Shown: positions 1 to 9,377, numbered from the stretch's first letter. The stretch is 25,527 nucleotides of DNA from Byssothecium circinans (GCA_010015675.1 ML976987.1:52963-78489); one strand, 5' to 3'. Notes: a model not told the origin generated them from the sequence alone. Program-made: numbers and translations.

Positions 1-2695
1 CTGCTGCCCACGAGAGCGGCGTCCGTCCGTCCTTGTCCTTCGCGTCGATGTCGACCTTGCCCGTGTCCAGCAGCAGCTTGACTATCGCCTCATTTCCAAG
101 CTCCGCTAAATAAGAGAGTACGCTCCTTCGATTTGAGAATTGAAAACTGCGTCCAAAAATATAATCCCCTCTGTCCTTGTAACGGTAGGCCTGGATTTCA
201 CTAAGGGGACTTCCGGGAAGTTGGTCCTTAGAGAGAACATCTACAAATGCTTGGAGAGCCTCCTCACTTCTAGTTGCCAAGGCTGCGAAGAGAGGGGGTC
301 CATAACGTTCTTTTCCAACTTCAAGACAGGAGACAGCGGATGGGTGGGCTTTAATAAGAGCAGGCATGTTACGTTCCCCTAGCACATACAGTAGGCTCAT
401 TTCTTCTGTGTACCTACATACTTCATGCCTCTCAAATAAGTTCGCTAGCTTGATCCAGGAAGGTCGTGGAAAACTGAGGATAAGATTCCTCTGGGCGATA
501 CCGCTTCCTTCTGCTAAATCTGCATGGTAAAGAACATTCTGCACGGCGTATTCCAGGAAAGGAAACCAATCATTGGCTGACTTGCGTAGGTCTGCGGTCT
601 CCTGCGATGAAGCCTTCGGAAGTTTCTCAGGGATCCTTAGAACAGCAAAAACATCCTTACTCATGTAGGCGAGGCAGCATTGCGTTAGCTGCTCATGACT
701 TTGGCCCTGGAGATTGCTTCTAAGGTTAGGCCAGAGGTCGCCGAGACCATCTTCTTTTAGGAGAAAGTCCCTTATTGACTCGTGAATAAATTGAACCGTC
801 TGATTCTTGGACGTCGTTATCTCGGCTAGGCCTTTTGATGAGTCGAGGATGAATAGTTCGATCGTCTCTTTGGTGACTTCATCAGGATCCCACTTTGATA
901 CTGCTTCAGTCTCAACTCCACAAAGAACAGCGAAGTACAACTGCTCTGGACTCAATGGCTGCTTCGCAAAAAGTACCCATTGGATACACAGTGCCAGCTC
1001 GTCTCTATTGTGCGAGTCGCGCGTTAAGATTTCGCGGAACAGTTTGTGGAGGTCGCTAGGAATTTCCTTGAGTCTTCGCCGAAGTGCATGGATCCGGCCG
1101 TGATCGTGCTCTTTGTTAAGGATGCCGATAACGAGAACGACCCACATGAAGACTCCTAATGCCTTTTCTTGAAGTTCGCTTCGGATCTGCTGCGCAATTT
1201 TGCTCTTCCCGATCTTTAATTCGCTCTCGATGTAGTTGGTGATGTCCTGGCTGTGTCCTTCTTGCCCTTCTAGCACTAAACTTAGTCCTTTCCGTATTGT
1301 GATGTTTGGGTAGTGTCTACTCGAAAAGCAGACTTGGAATCTAATACTGGCTGACGTCGAGAGCTCGCCAACGCGTTCAAAGAACTGTATCATATCTCGG
1401 ACCTGGTCTTCTTCGCATTCATCTAAGGCGTCAATAAAGCAGACCACGGAAGAATGCCTAAGGCTCTGTATAACTTGCTCCAACAGCGATTTGAGTGACT
1501 CGATGCCCCATTGGTGATCTGGTCTGATACTCGACGATGAGAGACCGACTGAGTCAAAAACGCACTGGAGAGCGGGAAGCCGCTCAAGGAGTTGTAGGAG
1601 AAGTGACCGATAAGTCCCAATCGTAGACTTCTCCAAGTCTGCACCGCGTGCGTGGAAGAAGAAGGAGATAACAGTCTTGTCCTTCATCGTTTTCCGCGCA
1701 TTAGCAAGAGCAAACTTCATTAAGGTGGATTTTCCAGTTCCAGGCTTCCCTTTGATCCACAAGAAGCCGTGGTGTTCGTCTACTTTGGCCGTATCAAGCC
1801 AGTCAATGTACTCAGGCTTTTTTAATAGCCATTTGCATGTCTTGGCGTGTGCATTTTTAATAGTCGTCTGGCGTGCATCGATTTGGTCAAATCGCAACGA
1901 GTCCAACAGTATCCGCCTTTGGTCATTGTCTAGCGACAGTACCTTACTGCCTAAGGACTCTGTGATCTCTTTGCGAAGCCTCCTGAAGGCGTTCTCTTCA
2001 CCTTCGCCATAGTTTGGCACCATAAAGATACCAAATATACCCAGCAATGAGTATGCTTTGTCTTCTTTGCGTGTCGTGTGGCGGGCTTTCGACCACGATA
2101 ATCGATCCTCTTTGCTAAACTCATGGAGAGGAGCCCCTTGAAGGGCTTGGATGGGGACTCCCGTTGTCTCGTGAATGTGTCTCTCTAGAGTTTTCTTGTC
2201 ACCCAACCGATTTCCTTCTTTCGAGAAAAACGTGACGTTGTGAGGGGCTAGGAGCTCTTGCAGAGTCCAGCCTCGGGTAAACCATCTGCTTTGCCGAAAT
2301 GCTGGCTCCCAAGTGTACTGGAAGTTCTCGTTGTCTGCTTTCCGTTTTCGTATAGAGACATCCGCGAGGTACACATAGCATTGTGCCGCCTTATGATACC
2401 AGCGAAACATCGAGTTGATCGCATCCTGGACTTCGACAGCATTTGTCTTGTTGATGCAGCAAGTATCTACCCAGAAGTATTCCAAGCCATCACGTTTCGC
2501 CTGTTGTGCGCAGAACCGAATTTTGGAATAGCCTGCCTTGCTCTTACTTGACTCGTTCGAGAACTCGTCGAATGTCACCTCTTGATCCTCCTGCCAAGTA
2601 TGCGAAAGTATAGCATAGCGAGGGATTTTGTTCTCGTCAAGAATGTCTTTAGTGAAGCTGAACTCGTCATCGCCGCTGAGCTTTAGGAGCCGCAT
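1..2695 (-). CDS. HET-NACHT-ankyrin NLR protein (3' end beyond window)
   Basis: An uninterrupted minus-strand frame of 898 codons from the ATG at 2695 to the left edge. The N terminus is a HET domain: YAILSHTW at residues 27-34, WVDTCCINK at 75-83 and RWFTRGWTLQELLAP at 137-151 are its three hallmark blocks. A NACHT NTPase follows, with Walker A GKPGTGKST at 316-324 and a Walker B-type FIDALDE at 420-426. From about residue 858 ankyrin-type sequence begins (GNEAIVKLLLDTG) and continues out of the window. HET-NACHT proteins with repeat tails are fungal NLRs; characterised relatives (HET-D/HET-E of Podospora, with WD40 tails) trigger heterokaryon incompatibility and cell death, probably after the repeats sense a ligand. 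The start is chosen because MRLLKL is the usual beginning of this family. No introns or frameshifts are seen in the visible part. The number of ankyrin repeats, the true C terminus and the ligand are unknown. Confidence 0.95.
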   Translation of the reverse strand, partial: MRLLKLSGDDEFSFTKDILDENKIPRYAILSHTWQEDQEVTFDEFSNESSKSKAGYSKIRFCAQQAKRDGLEYFWVDTCCINKTNAVEVQDAINSMFRWYHKAAQCYVYLADVSIRKRKADNENFQYTWEPAFRQSRWFTRGWTLQELLAPHNVTFFSKEGNRLGDKKTLERHIHETTGVPIQALQGAPLHEFSKEDRLSWSKARHTTRKEDKAYSLLGIFGIFMVPNYGEGEENAFRRLRKEITESLGSKVLSLDNDQRRILLDSLRFDQIDARQTTIKNAHAKTCKWLLKKPEYIDWLDTAKVDEHHGFLWIKGKPGTGKSTLMKFALANARKTMKDKTVISFFFHARGADLEKSTIGTYRSLLLQLLERLPALQCVFDSVGLSSSSIRPDHQWGIESLKSLLEQVIQSLRHSSVVCFIDALDECEEDQVRDMIQFFERVGELSTSASIRFQVCFSSRHYPNITIRKGLSLVLEGQEGHSQDITNYIESELKIGKSKIAQQIRSELQEKALGVFMWVVLVIGILNKEHDHGRIHALRRRLKEIPSDLHKLFREILTRDSHNRDELALCIQWVLFAKQPLSPEQLYFAVLCGVETEAVSKWDPDEVTKETIELFILDSSKGLAEITTSKNQTVQFIHESIRDFLLKEDGLGDLWPNLRSNLQGQSHEQLTQCCLAYMSKDVFAVLRIPEKLPKASSQETADLRKSANDWFPFLEYAVQNVLYHADLAEGSGIAQRNLILSFPRPSWIKLANLFERHEVCRYTEEMSLLYVLGERNMPALIKAHPSAVSCLEVGKERYGPPLFAALATRSEEALQAFVDVLSKDQLPGSPLSEIQAYRYKDRGDYIFGRSFQFSNRRSVLSYLAELGNEAIVKLLLDTGKVDIDAKDKDGRTPLSWAA

Positions 2696-3491
2696 TGCGT
2701 CGTACGGGTTCTGGCTCTCGATCGTATTAGGCTGGATAATCGGTGGCACACGGCGGTCGTCGTCCGTTCGTTCGGTTGAAGGTGACAATGGCAGCTATCG
2801 GGAGTGGTGCGGGTGTTAGCGGTCAGAGTACACTTTTTTGGTGGAAGAGTCCAGCTGTGGAAGAGCGATGGTGCGAGAGGTATTAGGCAGTTGCGACAGG
2901 CTGTCCTTAGTCACGTCGGTTGGCGGCGCAGCAGAATGTGGCGGAGCAAGGCTGAACAAAACCTCCAAAGCGCAAACAAAATTTCTACTACAGTACCTTG
3001 CTATTCCATACATATTTATTTTCTCCATGTTATAAAGGGCTGGGGGTCGAGGTGAAGACGCAGCCCGCTAATTTGCTGCAGCGAAGCTTCGAGCTGCTCT
3101 AACGTTAGATCAAGTGGCGGTAAGATGCTACTGCTAGAATAGGGAGGCATTAGAAATTTGCCACCTCAGACCTCGTCAAACTAACAAACTCCTCCGATGA
3201 CACTAGCAGGGAGGACGACCCGCTCCTGCCAGGAGCTTGTAAATGTTTCAAAATGTATACAGTAGAGAATAGGTAGGTAGAGGTACATGTGGCGCAGCTT
3301 ATAATTTCGCCACTTTCTAAGCCTTATGTACCACCCCTGCAAAGCGCTATTATATATTTAGTAAAGCGCCTTTCCAGCGGCCGTGCGCGCAGAATAACCG
3401 AAGTATAGGAACCGGAAACCGATTTCGGTCACCACTGTAATGTTTTGAAGCTTGCGATCACGTTTACGGTGGTGTTGCTCGCTTCAGCCTC
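2696..3491. other. Spacer upstream of the NLR gene
   Basis: No convincing coding sequence. It holds the presumed NLR promoter and 5' UTR. An imperfect hairpin lies at 3282-3332 (GTGGCG at 3289-3294 pairs with CGCCAC at 3308-3313, and GGTACAT pairs with ATGTACC at 3326-3332), next to an AT-rich patch at 3348-3365. Short ORFs on both strands at 2804-3055 overlap each other and have no protein-like character. Confidence 0.5.
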
Positions 3492-3652
3492 CTACTTCTT
3501 TGCGAACCAGGTCTCGATGATGGTCGGCGTCGCTGTGGAATAACAACATTGGGTTCAGATCACACTGGCATTCACTAGACTAACCACTTACGTCCTAGCG
3601 CTATGCTTAGCGTCACACTAAAAAAAGCCAAATTGAACAAAGACATGTACAT
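3492..3652 (-). CDS. Possible two-exon membrane microprotein, 33 residues
   Basis: Tentative. Exon 1 is 3652-3592, the intron is 3591-3533 (59 bp, GTAAGT donor, CTGAAC as possible branch point, TTCCACAG acceptor) and exon 2 is 3532-3492. Splicing joins two frames into a 33-residue product. It has a hydrophobic stretch at residues 4-20 (SLFNLAFFSVTLSIALG), then PTPTIIETWFAKK and a stop. That pattern would suit a tail- or signal-anchored small organelle membrane subunit, but I do not recognise the family. The intron signals are good; the start is less secure, because exon 1 could be longer or the intron could belong to the 3' UTR of the Q/N-rich gene upstream on the same strand. Confidence 0.35.
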
Positions 3653-3918
3653 CTCCAAAACTACCAATCCACCCCCAAAACACCTCAACACCAACCTCTG
3701 GATAGCTCGTCCAGAGTACTGACAGCTTCCTGAGTATCGTCACCTCCCCTCCTTGTTGATGGATCTCGTCACGATCCACGTCCCCTCGTGCCACCTCCCT
3801 CGCTTTTTTCCTCCTCAACACCACCGAATCCCTCCCCAAAACCTCTCCAAACCAAACTCCGCAAAACTCATCCCAGATACTGCCACCCCTCCTCCCCCCC
3901 AACCCTGTCCCCATCCCC

Positions 3919-6900
3919 TCACGGCAAGTCGTCGTCCTCGCCCCAGTCCACCCAGTCCCGCGAATCCCATTCCCACTTCGGCATGCCCTTCGCAACCCAC
4001 GGCATGTAGGTATACGCCGGTGGGAGAGTTGGACACGCCTCAGTGTTGGAAAGGTCATCGGCAGGACCTTCGGCTGGGGGGACGACTTCCTGGGTGGGGG
4101 ATGGGCGGGCAGGCTCAGGGCCCTCGGTATCCGGTCCAGTGGTCGGAGGTGACGTCAGCGCCTCCAGGTCCCAGTCCCACATAGGGACGTGCGGGACATA
4201 GGGTTCCGTAATGGCGTAGGGGAAGACGCCGACCTCACCTGTGACCAGCTTCCTACCGAGGGCCCACACATCACCTTCGGAGTCCGCCTGACACGCGTGG
4301 ACGTCGATCCGGCCCCGGGTTCCCACTTCAAAATCGCTGATTTTGACTTCGTTGTGGGTGAATGGGAACCCTGGGACCTTCACGGCCTGCGTGTCAGGCG
4401 TGGAGTTCAGTTCCTGCAGACGCTCATAATAGTATTTGGTCCGCGTTGACAACGACAAGAACTCCTCCGTCTCTCCTCGGGTGAGCGGCCTGCCCTTCCT
4501 CACCTCCCGCAGCTTCTCTACCTCCTCGCTCGCCTTTCTATCCAGCTCTCGGATGCCGTCTTTCTGGCCCTGGAGGAACGTCGTGTACGGCCGTTCCTCC
4601 CAGGGCCGCCACGGCTGCCGCGCCTCGACGTTGTCGAGGAACTCGCCAGCCCACTCCGCGCGGCGCCCGATGAACTGCAGCGGCGTGTCGTCGTCGATCC
4701 CTCGCCATTTCAGGTAAACGGGGATCGTCGCGAGCCCGATGCCGTTGATGGCCGCGTAGACCGTGCCCTCGTGCATGTACAGGTCGATGTCGTTGATGAC
4801 GGTGGCTGCAGGTGGTCCTGCGCGCTTGCGGAGGGTGACTCCGAATCCCCTGGCTGCCCGTGGTTGTGCGAGGCAAGCCACAACAGGAGCGAGCTTCTTC
4901 GTCCAGAAGTCTAGCTTCTCTTCGGGAGTGTCGAAGGCGGGCAAGGTGTACGGCTTTCGGTAGATGGGATTGTCGGACTTTACCATGAGGATCGGGTTGG
5001 TGTCCCAGGGGAGCAGCTTGTATTTCCATGGGAAGTGTGTCTGATTGTTCGTAGCCTTGGACGGGATCCAAGCCGGAATCGGTTGTGTACTGTTAGCAGG
5101 CGTCGAGGTATCTGTGACCTGTACTGGTGACTGAGAATTTGTAGAGGGTTGTTGCGACAGCGGCATAGCCTGCGCAGGTTGGTTGACGTCGTTATTTGTG
5201 CTCGAGTTTGATACTGGAGTCTTGGATGGTCTCGTGATGTGAAGGGGGTTTGCTTGTGGTTCGATCTGATGAGGCATCTGCATGGGCTTCTGGGATGGGA
5301 GCTGCTTGGCTTGTGTGGTAGCGTTGACACTTGTGTTCGAGTTAGGTACAGGAATCTTGGATGGTCTCGTGATCTGAGGGGCTGTCGCTTGTTGCTCAAT
5401 CTGGGGATGCGTCTGCATGGTGTTCTGGCAGACTTGGGCGAGAGCGTTGACATTGGTGCTCGAGCTCAATACTGGAGTCTTTTCTGTTCTCGTGATGTGA
5501 GGGCGGATCGTTTGGGGTTCGATCTGAGGAGCCGTCTGCACGGGAATCCGTGATGAGTGCTGCTGGACTTGTGCCGTAGCGTTGTCGTTCGCAGTCTTGT
5601 TGTTCGACCTCAGGACTGGAGTCAGAATCTGTCGCTGGAGGTTGCTTGGGGCTGGGTCTTTTGCGGCAGACGCTCCCTTTATCTTAATCTCCTTCGGGAC
5701 TGTGGGCGTTGATGCGGACTCGTCGAGCTTCAGCTTCTTGCTAGACTCATGGCCTCGTAGGTCGGTCTGGCGAGTGCGCTTGTTTCGTCCCTTTTGCTCC
5801 GGTAGGTTCATGGCCTTGATGGCGGTATTGTATATAGGATATTGCGGCTGCGGCTGGCGATGATGCTGCTGCTCATTAATGGTGTTGTGAGGGTGAGTGG
5901 CACCGTGAGTCTGCATCTGGCCGTTGTGACGCTCATTCATGTAGTAGTCATTGTGGGCGGCGCCGGGGATCTGCATCTGGCTGTTCTGCTGATGATGATA
6001 CTGCTGCTGTCCATTGATGGGGTTGTAAGTGTGAATGGGTCCGTAGGTCTGCATCTGGCCGTATTGCTGAGCACGGCTTTGCTGCCCATTGAAGGTGTTG
6101 TGAGTATGAGGGGCTCCGTAGGTCTGAATCGGGCTGTTGTGCTGAGCATGGTTCTCATTGAAGATGTTGTCAATGTGCGGGGCTCCGTAGGTCTGCATCT
6201 GGTCGTTCTGCTGAGCACAGTTGTAGATGTGAGGGTTTCCGTAGGTCTGCATCTTGCCGTATTGCTGAGCACGGTTTTGCTGCCCGTTGAAGATGTTGTC
6301 AATGTGAAGGGCTCCGTAGGTCTGCATCGGGTTGTTGTGCTGAGCACGGTTGTAAGTGTGAGCGGCTCCGTAGGTCTGCATATAGCTGTTCTGCTGAGCA
6401 CGGTTCTTCTGTTGCTCATTCATGGTGTTGGTGGGGCGAGTAATGGTGTTGAGGATGTGAGCTGCTCCGTAGGTCTGCATCTGGTCGTTGTGCTGAGCAC
6501 GGTTCTGCTGCTGCTCGTTTATGGTGTCGAGGATGTGAGTCATGGTGCTGGAGATGCGAGCGGCTCTGTTCTGCTGCTCGGCGCTGGCATTGGCCTCGCG
6601 CTCTCGCTGATCTTTCAAGATACCTTGCATGAGTTGCATCTGGTTGCGGGGTGGTTTGGCATAACCTCCACGACCGAAACGGTTGACTTTGCCGCCACGA
6701 GGACGAGTGCGACCATCTTGGGCGTCTTGCTGCGCGCCAGGACCGTGACCACCGTTCTCATCAGCGTGGGCTTGACCGTCTTGATGATAGTTGCCGCCTT
6801 GGTTGCCTTGCTGAGTGTCTTGGTACTGGTTGCGACCTTGACCTGCGTGAGTACCGCCGCGACCGCCGTAACCGGTGCGAGCGTCGTACTTCTGGACTCC

Positions 6901-7026
6901 GCCGTTGTAGTTGAAGGGACGGTGAGTATGCAGCTTGCCATAGCCGTTACCTTGACCGTTGCCTCTGCCTTTGCCTTGGCCGTAACCGCGGCGGTTGCTG
7001 TTATCGTTGGACTTGGTGTGAGCCAT
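3919..7026 (-). CDS. Q/N-rich repeat protein with RGG-like N terminus and SH3-like C-terminal part; unrecognised
   Basis: A single-exon frame of 1035 residues from the ATG at 7026. Residues 1-150 are rich in G, N, R and Q with RGG/GYG motifs, as in RNA-binding or phase-separating proteins. Residues 178-380 carry nine degenerate copies of a QMQTYGAxH-type unit with Q/N/H-rich linkers (prion-like composition). Residues 460-620 carry about four copies of a 40-45 residue unit containing PQIEPQ and ITRPSKTPV. A low-complexity stretch leads to an ordered-looking part from about 680: a W/P-rich segment with WKYKLLPWDTNPIL, an alpha/beta-like stretch, a charged helical segment (about 820-875), then about 890-945 with DSEGDVWALGRKLVTGEVGVFPYAITEPY, which resembles the second half of an SH3 domain. 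The C terminus is acidic (WGEDDDLP). I do not know the family. A role in RNA granules or scaffolding is only inference from composition. Confidence 0.85.
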   Translation of the reverse strand: MAHTKSNDNSNRRGYGQGKGRGNGQGNGYGKLHTHRPFNYNGGVQKYDARTGYGGRGGTHAGQGRNQYQDTQQGNQGGNYHQDGQAHADENGGHGPGAQQDAQDGRTRPRGGKVNRFGRGGYAKPPRNQMQLMQGILKDQREREANASAEQQNRAARISSTMTHILDTINEQQQNRAQHNDQMQTYGAAHILNTITRPTNTMNEQQKNRAQQNSYMQTYGAAHTYNRAQHNNPMQTYGALHIDNIFNGQQNRAQQYGKMQTYGNPHIYNCAQQNDQMQTYGAPHIDNIFNENHAQHNSPIQTYGAPHTHNTFNGQQSRAQQYGQMQTYGPIHTYNPINGQQQYHHQQNSQMQIPGAAHNDYYMNERHNGQMQTHGATHPHNTINEQQHHRQPQPQYPIYNTAIKAMNLPEQKGRNKRTRQTDLRGHESSKKLKLDESASTPTVPKEIKIKGASAAKDPAPSNLQRQILTPVLRSNNKTANDNATAQVQQHSSRIPVQTAPQIEPQTIRPHITRTEKTPVLSSSTNVNALAQVCQNTMQTHPQIEQQATAPQITRPSKIPVPNSNTSVNATTQAKQLPSQKPMQMPHQIEPQANPLHITRPSKTPVSNSSTNNDVNQPAQAMPLSQQPSTNSQSPVQVTDTSTPANSTQPIPAWIPSKATNNQTHFPWKYKLLPWDTNPILMVKSDNPIYRKPYTLPAFDTPEEKLDFWTKKLAPVVACLAQPRAARGFGVTLRKRAGPPAATVINDIDLYMHEGTVYAAINGIGLATIPVYLKWRGIDDDTPLQFIGRRAEWAGEFLDNVEARQPWRPWEERPYTTFLQGQKDGIRELDRKASEEVEKLREVRKGRPLTRGETEEFLSLSTRTKYYYERLQELNSTPDTQAVKVPGFPFTHNEVKISDFEVGTRGRIDVHACQADSEGDVWALGRKLVTGEVGVFPYAITEPYVPHVPMWDWDLEALTSPPTTGPDTEGPEPARPSPTQEVVPPAEGPADDLSNTEACPTLPPAYTYMPWVAKGMPKWEWDSRDWVDWGEDDDLP
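5170..5625 (-). repeat. Coding tandem repeats, 40-45 residue unit, about four copies
   Basis: Inside the Q/N-rich gene. Each copy carries K-x-PV-x-S/N-N-x, then a Q-rich spacer, then PQIEPQ and H/Q-ITRPSK. Copies differ by many substitutions, so the array is old and not a recent slippage product. Confidence 0.75.
5890..6500 (-). repeat. Coding tandem repeats around QMQTYGAxH, nine copies
   Basis: Nine copies of the nucleotide core ctccgtaggtctgcat (plus strand), often followed by tgctgagcacggtt, which encode QTYGA and NRAQQ on the minus strand. Spacing varies from about 18 to 30 residues. Near-identity of the core at DNA level suggests continuing recombination or slippage. A long open frame on the opposite strand (5842-7068) is produced by the same periodic sequence. 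Confidence 0.8.
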
Positions 7027-7984
7027 TGCAACTGGTGTGGAAGGTTGGGAATGTGGAAAGTGAAGTAGTGTGTAGATGTGTGTGAATTGGATCGTGAGAG
7101 ATCGAAAAGTAGTGCTGAGCTCGTGAGATCAACTGTAAACTTGTGTGTGTTGTGGAAGATCGGGGCTCGTGAGCGGGCAGCCTGGTCTCTGCGCGCAGCG
7201 ATGATGAGTGCCAAGACCGAATTTTGAAATTTGGGCTCGCGGTGACGGTGAGTTTGTGCGTCAAGACAATGGCGGAGCTGGTAGGCGGCTCTAAGTGTCG
7301 TTCACTGCGTGTGTCGCTCCACTGGCTCGTTCACGCTCACTGCAAATGTCTCGCATCGCCAACGCACAATGGACGCCACAATACCCGGATGTACAAGACA
7401 ATGACAATCATCTATGCCCATGTGCAGTCGACTGTCAGCTGTCGGCCGACAATAGCGAACACGCAACGAAAATATGGAATCTGCAGTCAACACAATGGGA
7501 CATGGCCCTCACCTGGGATCGCCAGGAAGTGCTTGGCCGGGTACGTATTTTCTAAGTATAGTCCCAGGTCATGTATGTTGGCCCGTACTTTTACGAGTTT
7601 TGCTGACTCTGCTGTAGTTGTCTGTCACTCTTGCCGTGAGAGTTGACGGATCGCACGTTGAGCAGCTGTAGCAATTGGTGGTGGCGAAAGGCGTTGTGAC
7701 TGCTGATCGACTCTGTCAGCTTTGGAGTTGATTGAAAGTAACCCAGTAGCTCTATTACACATCTAGTTTATGGACAAGGGCCCGCTGGTTGCCTCGCTAG
7801 GTTCCGCGACATGTATAAGCCTAGATCCAAGATTCAGTGATACGTCTCACTCATCTACTGTGGATAGCATTGCCAGACGTTTCAAGGATAGCTGAAGAGA
7901 TTAGGAACTTGTGAAATAAGGTTAAAGTGGACTTACAAGGCGTACGGCCAGGTCTTCTAATGGGGGTCCTCGATTGGTATACAT
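7027..7984. other. Spacer and promoter of the Q/N-rich gene
   Basis: Holds the 5' region of the minus-strand Q/N-rich gene. Several short ORFs on both strands are present but none looks like a protein. A 41-residue frame at 7770-7895 (plus, starting MDKGPLVASL) could be part of the gene relic that follows, but it has no connecting frame. Confidence 0.4.
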
Positions 7985-8592
7985 AGGTACGAAGGCGAGA
8001 ACTTGGACAGACTTCCTCTTTTAAAGGTCGTCGACCAAGAGCGACAGCTGATTTTACGATCTCTTTCTCTACTCCAAATGCATTGGCTTGGAACGAACCA
8101 CTTTGCCGAATCGATACCGCCGCTCTTAAATTCGCTCGCGGACTTGTAGGATTTGGTGGATGAAACAGGGACAACTGAGATGGCCTTGGAACAGCTACCA
8201 GGCATTGAGATGGAAGAGGTGGACCCTCTCCTTGTGGATAATGTCGATCTGTCTCCAAGTTGAGGGGCGGAAATCTGCCGTCGCTGGAGTGTGCGATCGG
8301 TGAGAATTACCCGGCATTTGGAGGTTTGGTGGATGAGGTACTCTTCGAAAGGAATATGGCAAAGTTGGAAGCCATCGAGAAGTTGACTGAAGAGTAAATT
8401 TGGAGATTGGCGCATGGCTGTGAATAAAGTTGTTGGAGGGCTTGCGGCATTGGGTCTTGCCTGTGTCGGAGAGCTGGAGAAGGCGCGTCTGTGAGTCTTG
8501 TGTAAGCACTCTCTTCTCTTCTTGAGACAGTTAAACGTACTGATGATTGACTTCTCTCTTATAGTCACATGTGTTTAATATCGGCTTTCTAG
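7985..8592 (+). pseudogene. Gene-like relic with frame changes and one intron; unrecognised
   Basis: Protein-like stretches lie in a row on the plus strand but in shifting frames. The first is 7988-8260 (contains LLKVVDQERQL and EMALEQLPGIEMEEVDPLL), broken by a TAG at 8146-8148 and a TGA at 8261. Next is 8264-8394 in another frame (ECAIGENYPAFGGLVDEVLF). Then 8399-8490, back in the first frame (MAVNKVVGGLAALGLACVG). A good intron follows at 8491-8564 (GTGAGT, branch-like ACTGATG/TTGAC, TTATAG), which joins to a short last exon ending in TAG at 8590-8592. Two compensating frame changes suggest a decayed gene, or a gene whose introns I cannot place. The minus strand offers competing ORFs at 7851-8258 and 7957-8568 and a possible 45-bp intron at 7892-7937, so the strand is not certain. 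Confidence 0.35.
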
Positions 8593-8955
8593 GAAGATCA
8601 CACGTGTGCTACACTAAGGTGACGAGCAACCAGTTACACTTTCCATTCTTTGAAGCTTGACGGACAGAGTGAAGAAGTGGCAAGAACGTGCTCTGAAGTT
8701 CAACGTATCCCCCAGGACCTCACGTTGAGTCTATCAAATTATTGCCTCTTTCTTCCCCACTACTCTCTGTGCTACGACTTGGTCACACGGCGTATTCTTC
8801 AAACTAACCGTTTTCAGGAACACAACTGACCGGCACCGACTTTTCTTCCCCTAGCGCCAAGCAAGAAACATGCCCAATGACCTCTGCCTTTTGACCGTGC
8901 GGATCTTTCTCGACTAGACAAATTCTGAGTCTTTTCATTCGTCCTTTTTTACCAG
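8593..8955. other. Spacer without a recognisable gene
   Basis: No coding signal. A short start-like exon, ATG at 8870 (MPNDLCLLT) followed by a possible intron ending at CAG 8955, could join the relic downstream, but the GTGCGG donor is weak. Confidence 0.3.
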
Positions 8956-9366
8956 GGGCTCCATGCTATCCGTTTACTCACCGATCAAGACAGGGGAGTC
9001 ATCTTGGATTGGTTGCACAAACGAGAGGTAGGCCTACTGCTCGAAACGCATGAGATCCTCAAGACGCATGAGATCCCCGAGATCTCATCGAGATTTGTCC
9101 CACGAACCATGTAGGTCAATGACGTTCCCGATACCCCTGCAATCGCGCAGTCTCCTGGACACGACAAGATCCTCACTCCTGCGATTGTTCTACCATTACG
9201 CGTTCGCAACGACTGCAGCAACAGCTCTATGTGGGGCTTTCGCAGCAATGTAGCAGTTCAAACTGCGCCTACAGGTACCCTCCCTGCAAAAGCCAACCGT
9301 ACGGCGACACTGTTCATCTTACAATGCCTTTGTACCAATAGGAACGTTCCATATTCAACGAGTTAG
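8956..9366 (+). pseudogene. Coding relic with one in-frame stop; unrecognised
   Basis: One plus-strand frame is open from 8956 (just after a CAG acceptor-like site) to a TAG at 9364-9366, apart from a single TAG at 9112-9114. Before the stop are 52 codons (LLTDQDRGVILDWLHKREVG, then two 6-residue repeats built on THEI). After it are 83 codons (VNDVPDTPAIAQSPGHDKIL, later MWGFRSNVAVQTAP). The amino-acid make-up is protein-like on both sides, which points to a nonsense mutation in a former gene or to a missed intron. An 18-bp direct repeat (acgcatgagatcc at 9046 and 9064) falls inside it. The family is unknown. Confidence 0.3.
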
Positions 9367-9377
9367 TCTCAGAGCGC

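Noticed and set aside
3282..3332. Imperfect hairpin upstream of the NLR gene as a structured RNA
   Set aside because: Pairing is interrupted and short; nothing ties it to a known RNA family, so it is only mentioned in the spacer entry.
5842..7068. A 408-codon open frame on the plus strand opposite the Q/N-rich gene
   Set aside because: It is the antisense of periodic CAG/CAA-rich codons; its Val/Leu-rich repetitive product mirrors the minus-strand repeats and has no independent start context.
7224..7646. Plus-strand ORF of 140 codons in the Q/N-rich gene promoter
   Set aside because: Odd composition, no domain, and it overlaps other chance frames in the same stretch.
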